This document shows, one piece after another, positions 30,552 to 33,377 of a stretch of DNA of 33,377 bases. The DNA lies in IMG/VR virus record IMGVR_UViG_3300023184_000011, positions 1-33,377 of that record. One strand, 5' to 3'. The DNA is from a virus. A program made the translations under genes and the position numbers. Each line of letters starts with the position of its first letter. Positions within the stretch are counted from its first letter, which is position 1. The notes below the pieces were generated by a model. That model made no database searches. It was not told the DNA's origin and worked only from the letters and a program-made list of their open reading frames with translations.

Positions 30552-30749
30552 ATGAAATTCATAAAATTAGGTGATTACACAGAGGCGTTGATACATGTTA
30601 TCACTTTTGGATTTGGACACAGGATTGCTACTCTAATTGCAAACCTGATGGGTTTTCAATCATGTGGGTGTTGCGAAAGAAAACAATGGTTGAATAGATT
30701 AACAGATAAAGATTACGATGGACAATGTGGACAAATAAAATTATTTTAA
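30552..30749 (+). CDS. Small Cys-rich phage protein
   Basis: This 65-residue protein starts on the base after the upstream stop. It has an amphipathic N-terminal half (GDYTEALIHVITFGFGHRIA) and a Cys cluster SCGCCERKQWLNRL (37-50), then a further Cys near the end (GQCGQIKLF). A protein with G-D...C-G-C-x-x-R-K-x-x-L/W-N is frequent in Bacteroidota phages and is annotated as hypothetical. Metal binding by the three or four cysteines is possible. Confidence 0.66.
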   Translation: MKFIKLGDYTEALIHVITFGFGHRIATLIANLMGFQSCGCCERKQWLNRLTDKDYDGQCGQIKLF

Positions 30750-30750
30750 T

Positions 30751-31020
30751 ATGCAGATAAAGATTTTAACAAAAGAAGAAAGTATAGAGTATTGGGAAAA
30801 AGAGAAAGAAGAATTAAGAAAGTGGACAACAAAACAAATTATAGAAGATGCAAGAATGATGTTGAATATGCCGGACATGGGTAATACAAAATATATTCTA
30901 TCACATCAATACGATGAATTCTATAAATGGTTAGAAACAGAAGAGGCAAGAGAACAATGGAATATCTTACCTAAAACATTACACTTAGCAAAATATTATT
31001 TAGAAAACAAAACAAAATAA
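30751..31020 (+). CDS. Unknown charged helical protein
   Basis: This 89-residue protein is rich in Glu, Lys and Trp, predicted to be all helix (SIEYWEKEKEELRKWTTKQI, then YDEFYKWLETEEAREQW). It has no known motif. The start follows the previous stop by one base, and the gene is part of the tightly packed early operon. It ends with a Lys-rich tail. I cannot assign a function. Confidence 0.62.
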   Translation: MQIKILTKEESIEYWEKEKEELRKWTTKQIIEDARMMLNMPDMGNTKYILSHQYDEFYKWLETEEAREQWNILPKTLHLAKYYLENKTK

Positions 31021-31023
31021 AAC

Positions 31024-31302
31024 ATGGAAGAAACAACAATCTCCTTAGCAGGAACCCAAAAACAATTTGACCCGAATGCAGCATATCTAATTGATTTTAG
31101 TAAGTTGACATCAGTAAACGATTTAGTCCTAATCCTTAGTTGTATGGGTTTTACATTTGCAGGAACACATCCTTACATTGACCAAATAAAACAATTCTTA
31201 AATTTGGACAATCCTATTTATCCAGGTGGTAATATGCCTGCACCAAAGAGTAGTGAATTAAAATTACCTAAATTAAAAACATTAAACAAAGATGGAGAAT
31301 AA
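31024..31302 (+). CDS. Unknown small early protein
   Basis: This 92-residue protein contains LIDFSKLTSVNDLVLILSCM (22-41) and an amphipathic end KSSELKLPKLKTLNKDGE. Proteins with S-V-N-D-L-(I/V)-L-I-L-x-x-M-G-F...L-N-L-D-N-P-I are found in other Bacteroidota phages near the next gene, but without a known function. The 3' end overlaps the next start by 11 bases. It has no membrane segment strong enough to call. Confidence 0.64.
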   Translation: MEETTISLAGTQKQFDPNAAYLIDFSKLTSVNDLVLILSCMGFTFAGTHPYIDQIKQFLNLDNPIYPGGNMPAPKSSELKLPKLKTLNKDGE

Positions 31303-31519
31303 ATATCATCCTCTAACAGAAGCTGAATTTAACGAAATCTCTGAATTTATACTAAACCTAGGTGCTTATCTGCCTGATAATAAAGCATCTTGGGTTTGGT
31401 CTACATTCAATAAGTTAAGAGATGAAAACGAAAACCAACCATGTACCTGTGCATCATCTGCAGGACATTGGAGAAGAGCAGTAGATTATATCTTTAATTG
31501 GGTAAAAGAAAGAATGTAA
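31292..31519 (+). CDS. Conserved small early protein with Cys-His cluster
   Basis: This 75-residue protein has a helical first half (LTEAEFNEISEFILNLGAYL) and a conserved second half QPCTCASSAGHWRRAVDYIF. The C-x-C-x-x-x-x-x-H pattern could bind a metal. The same C-x-C...H-W-R-R-A-(V/I)-D block occurs widely in Bacteroidota phages as a hypothetical protein. It overlaps the sigma-like gene by one base (TAATG), so the two are translationally coupled, and a joint role in transcription is possible. Confidence 0.66.
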   Translation: MENKYHPLTEAEFNEISEFILNLGAYLPDNKASWVWSTFNKLRDENENQPCTCASSAGHWRRAVDYIFNWVKERM

Positions 31520-32076
31520 TGATAACAGGCAGTTGTGAATGTGAAAGAAGATTAATCAATCTACATAGTGAGTCACATAAGTGGTTGTTAAACTCTGCAA
31601 ATAAAATCACACACAATAGAGAAGAGAGTGAAGATTTAGTTCAAGAACTTTACATCTATTTGCATGAGAAGTGTAATCCTAAACTATTCTGGGGAGATAA
31701 ATCTTATAATCTATTCTACGCATCAAAGTTTCTACATAGCAGATTTATCAACAAAACAAAGAAGTTAAATCGGACAACCTTAGTAGATGAAGTATGGAGT
31801 AATGAAGAGGACATACCATATGATGAAGAAAGAGATTTACAGATACAGAAAACACATGATGAAGTAATCAACGAACTAAAGAAACTATCCACAACAAGAA
31901 TGTGGCCATCTGCAAAGATATTTGAATTGTATTGGATGTCAGATGATACATTAGATGAAGTAGCAAGAAAAATAAAAATAAGTAAATCAACTACTTTCTT
32001 AGCAGTAAAGAAAATAAGAAAGTATCTAAAAGAAGTTATAGAAAACCCATTTGATGAAAAGGACAAAACAATTTGA
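31519..32076 (+). CDS. ECF-like RNA polymerase sigma factor
   Basis: This 185-residue protein starts at 31519, coupled to the upstream stop. Residues 17-85 resemble sigma region 2: HKWLLNSANKITHNREESED followed by LVQELYIYLHE (the 'ESEDLVQE' core contact block) and a helix with FLHSRFINKTKKLNR. Residues 133-172 form a helix-turn-helix like region 4 (IFELYWMSDDTLDEVARKIK, then KSTTFLAVKKIRKYLK). It has no region 1 or 3, as in ECF factors. It lies in the early operon under a host-type promoter. It is the obvious candidate to recognise the two-box element found seven times upstream of virion genes. Confidence 0.78.
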   Translation: MITGSCECERRLINLHSESHKWLLNSANKITHNREESEDLVQELYIYLHEKCNPKLFWGDKSYNLFYASKFLHSRFINKTKKLNRTTLVDEVWSNEEDIPYDEERDLQIQKTHDEVINELKKLSTTRMWPSAKIFELYWMSDDTLDEVARKIKISKSTTFLAVKKIRKYLKEVIENPFDEKDKTI

Positions 32077-32479
32077 GTTAAAACCATGTAGTGTATGTGG
32101 AAGTGAATACAAACATTATGCATCAAAAAGAAATGAATTATGCAAACCATGCACAACTAAAGAATATCTTAGAAGAAATAGATTAAAGGAAGATGAATAT
32201 AAAAAACCATATCCATTAGATGATAAGGCAAGAAAGAGAAGATATACAAAGTTAAGACAAGGATTGGCAAAGTGTGAGACAAGAGAACAAAAGAGTGCAT
32301 TCTATGATGCAGTTATAAATGAGATGATAGAAACAGGCATTTACTTATGGTGTATAGATTTAAGGATGCCAGTTAAACCACAAGAAAGAGGTAGTGGTAT
32401 TAGAGGAAGAAAACCAAACAACGGAACAGACCCAAAGAAGAAATGGCCAGATACAAGACATGTCTATGAACAACTCTAA
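32054..32479 (+). CDS. Zinc-ribbon protein
   Basis: This 141-residue protein starts at the ATG at 32054, inside the end of the sigma-like gene (23-base overlap). C12-x-x-C15 and C30-x-x-C33 (PCSVCGSEYK, ELCKPC) form a zinc ribbon. The middle is basic (RKRRYTKLRQGLAK). The C-terminus is basic and disordered (KPQERGSGIRGRKPNNGTDP). This could be a DNA-binding or polymerase-binding helper that works with the sigma-like factor; that is suggested only by the overlap. Confidence 0.68.
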   Translation: MKRTKQFELKPCSVCGSEYKHYASKRNELCKPCTTKEYLRRNRLKEDEYKKPYPLDDKARKRRYTKLRQGLAKCETREQKSAFYDAVINEMIETGIYLWCIDLRMPVKPQERGSGIRGRKPNNGTDPKKKWPDTRHVYEQL

Positions 32480-32663
32480 TAACGATAATGCAAAGATTGA
32501 AGTAGGTTATGTGACATTTAGTTTTGACTGGAATTGGATTAAAACGAAAACAATCATACACAGAGGAAATAAAAATTACGGAATGCTTTTTATTTTAGAT
32601 GAAGATGGTAATGCAGTAAAGATGTATGGATATGAATTAATCGCCGATAACTACAAAGATTAA
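32460..32663 (+). CDS. Small beta-rich early protein
   Basis: This 67-residue protein (65 if the ATG at 32466 is used) overlaps the end of the zinc-ribbon gene by 20 bases. After a polar start (NNSNNDNAK) it has alternating strands (IEVGYVTFSFDWNWIKTKTI, then NYGMLFILDEDGNAVKMYGY). It has no known motif. The start is uncertain because two ATG codons lie close together and an earlier one would lengthen the overlap. Function is unknown. Confidence 0.6.
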   Translation: MSMNNSNNDNAKIEVGYVTFSFDWNWIKTKTIIHRGNKNYGMLFILDEDGNAVKMYGYELIADNYKD

Positions 32664-32715
32664 GTAGTGGTGTTAAATAATATAGAAACCGAATAAAAAA
32701 CGGGCAAAAACGATT

Positions 32716-33054
32716 ATGGGAAAGTTTGAAGTAGGAAATAAATTAGGTGGTAGAAAGCCAGGTGCATTGAATAGAAGCACTGAACAGGCTAAACTTGCCA
32801 TTGCTAGACTTGCTAATCAGGGATTGAATGCCATACAAGAAGATTTTGAAAAGATAAGAAAAGATAATCCTATTGAAGCAGCAAAGTTATATCTTAAACT
32901 ATTGGAATACATTGTGCCTAAGAAGGCATCGGTTGATATAACAGGAGAAGTAAATCATAGAGTTCAACAGGTCACAATACAAATAAACAATGCCAACACA
33001 GATAAATATACAAACTACACAGACGTTTCAGAACCTACTGGACAGCAAGAGTAG
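32716..33054 (+). CDS. terS: Terminase small subunit
   Basis: This 112-residue protein selects phage DNA for packaging. The N-terminus KFEVGNKLGGRKPGALNRST (3-22) is a basic DNA-contact motif of the DUF5681 type found at the start of many small terminases. A helical middle (LAIARLANQGLNAIQEDF, then AAKLYLKLLEYIVPKKASVD) would form the oligomer core. The end carries a conserved-looking 'VQQVTIQINN' strand. Its last 65 bases overlap the start of terL. The 52-base gap before it has no clear promoter of either class. Confidence 0.83.
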   Translation: MGKFEVGNKLGGRKPGALNRSTEQAKLAIARLANQGLNAIQEDFEKIRKDNPIEAAKLYLKLLEYIVPKKASVDITGEVNHRVQQVTIQINNANTDKYTNYTDVSEPTGQQE

Positions 33055-33377
33055 AGTATCACAACATATCGGAGGAACGAGAAGTGGTAAGACATATGCA
33101 ATCTTGCAGTTCTTATTAGTAAAGATGATTGAAGAAGATGGCATAAACATAACCGTTGTCAGAAGTTCAATACCTGTTTTGAAAAGGACAGTAATTAAAG
33201 ATTTTATAGACATATTAAAAAGTTTAGAGATATACAATGAAGAAGATTATAACATATCTGATAGGGTATGGAAATATTTTAATTCTACCATTCAGTTTGT
33301 TTCTACTGATGATGCTGATAAGCTTAGAGGGATTAAATCAGATATTCTGTTTATTGATGAAGCGTCTGAAATTGATG
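32990..33377 (+). CDS. terL: Terminase large subunit (N-terminal 129 residues, cut by the window edge)
   Basis: This is the first part of the packaging motor gene; it continues at position 1 of the window after the 127-base overlap. Walker A GGTRSGKT is at residues 28-35, preceded by SRVSQHI. A conserved arginine-rich block (TVVRSSIPVLKRTVIKDF, about 68-85) follows, and Walker B lies in the duplicated segment. The start at 32990 gives a normal distance to the P-loop and overlaps terS by 65 bases, a common arrangement for terminase pairs. Confidence 0.94.
   Translation, partial: MPTQINIQTTQTFQNLLDSKSRVSQHIGGTRSGKTYAILQFLLVKMIEEDGINITVVRSSIPVLKRTVIKDFIDILKSLEIYNEEDYNISDRVWKYFNSTIQFVSTDDADKLRGIKSDILFIDEASEID
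33251..33377. repeat. Terminal overlap, copy 2
   Basis: Exact duplicate of bases 1-127. See the entry at the start of the window. Confidence 0.95.

Overview
The window is a complete, circular, AT-rich tailed-phage genome that has been cut inside the large terminase gene. Bases 1-127 are repeated exactly at 33251-33377, so the unique circle is 33,250 bp. The host is almost certainly a member of the Bacteroidota, probably a flavobacterium-like one. Starts have A-rich leaders (AATAAAATATG type) instead of Shine-Dalgarno sites. Promoters in the early region fit the Bacteroidota form TTTG-N18-20-TAnnTTTG. The virion proteins are of the kinds seen in Bacteroidota siphophages. A long tape measure and a tail tube protein with no sheath gene in view point to a siphovirus.

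Layout. 32.7-33.4 kb joined to 0-0.9 kb: small and large terminase. 0.9-1.9 kb: a coiled-coil protein and a gene with a -1 frameshift site. 1.9-4.9 kb: a fibre and a glycine-rich adhesin. 4.9-7.3 kb: scaffold, major capsid protein and tail tube. 7.4-11.0 kb: portal, head-tail connector and a tandemly duplicated neck/tail-end gene. 11.0-15.8 kb: two more fibres and a lectin-like protein. 15.8-22.3 kb: neck protein, tail-tip proteins and tape measure. 22.3-26.5 kb: XkdF-like prohead protease and small virion proteins, ending in a convergent terminator. 26.6-29.4 kb, minus strand: a DUF4338/DruA-like protein, three small unknowns and a GIY-YIG endonuclease. 29.4-29.9 kb: no protein gene, but a strongly structured RNA of about 465 nt with its own promoter and terminator. 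30.0-32.7 kb, plus strand: HNH endonuclease, ribbon-helix-helix protein, small unknowns, an ECF-like sigma factor and a zinc-ribbon protein.

Two signals stand out. First, seven gaps in the late region carry the same two-box element, AAnTAttt-N14-GTTATTA, at fixed spacing. It is unlike the host-type promoters of the early region. With the phage sigma-like gene it suggests a two-stage programme: host sigma transcribes the early genes, and the phage sigma then transcribes the virion genes. Second, the structured RNA between divergent early promoters matches no RNA family I recognise. I see no polymerase, helicase, primase, integrase, endolysin or holin, so replication and lysis must rely on the host or on proteins I cannot recognise.
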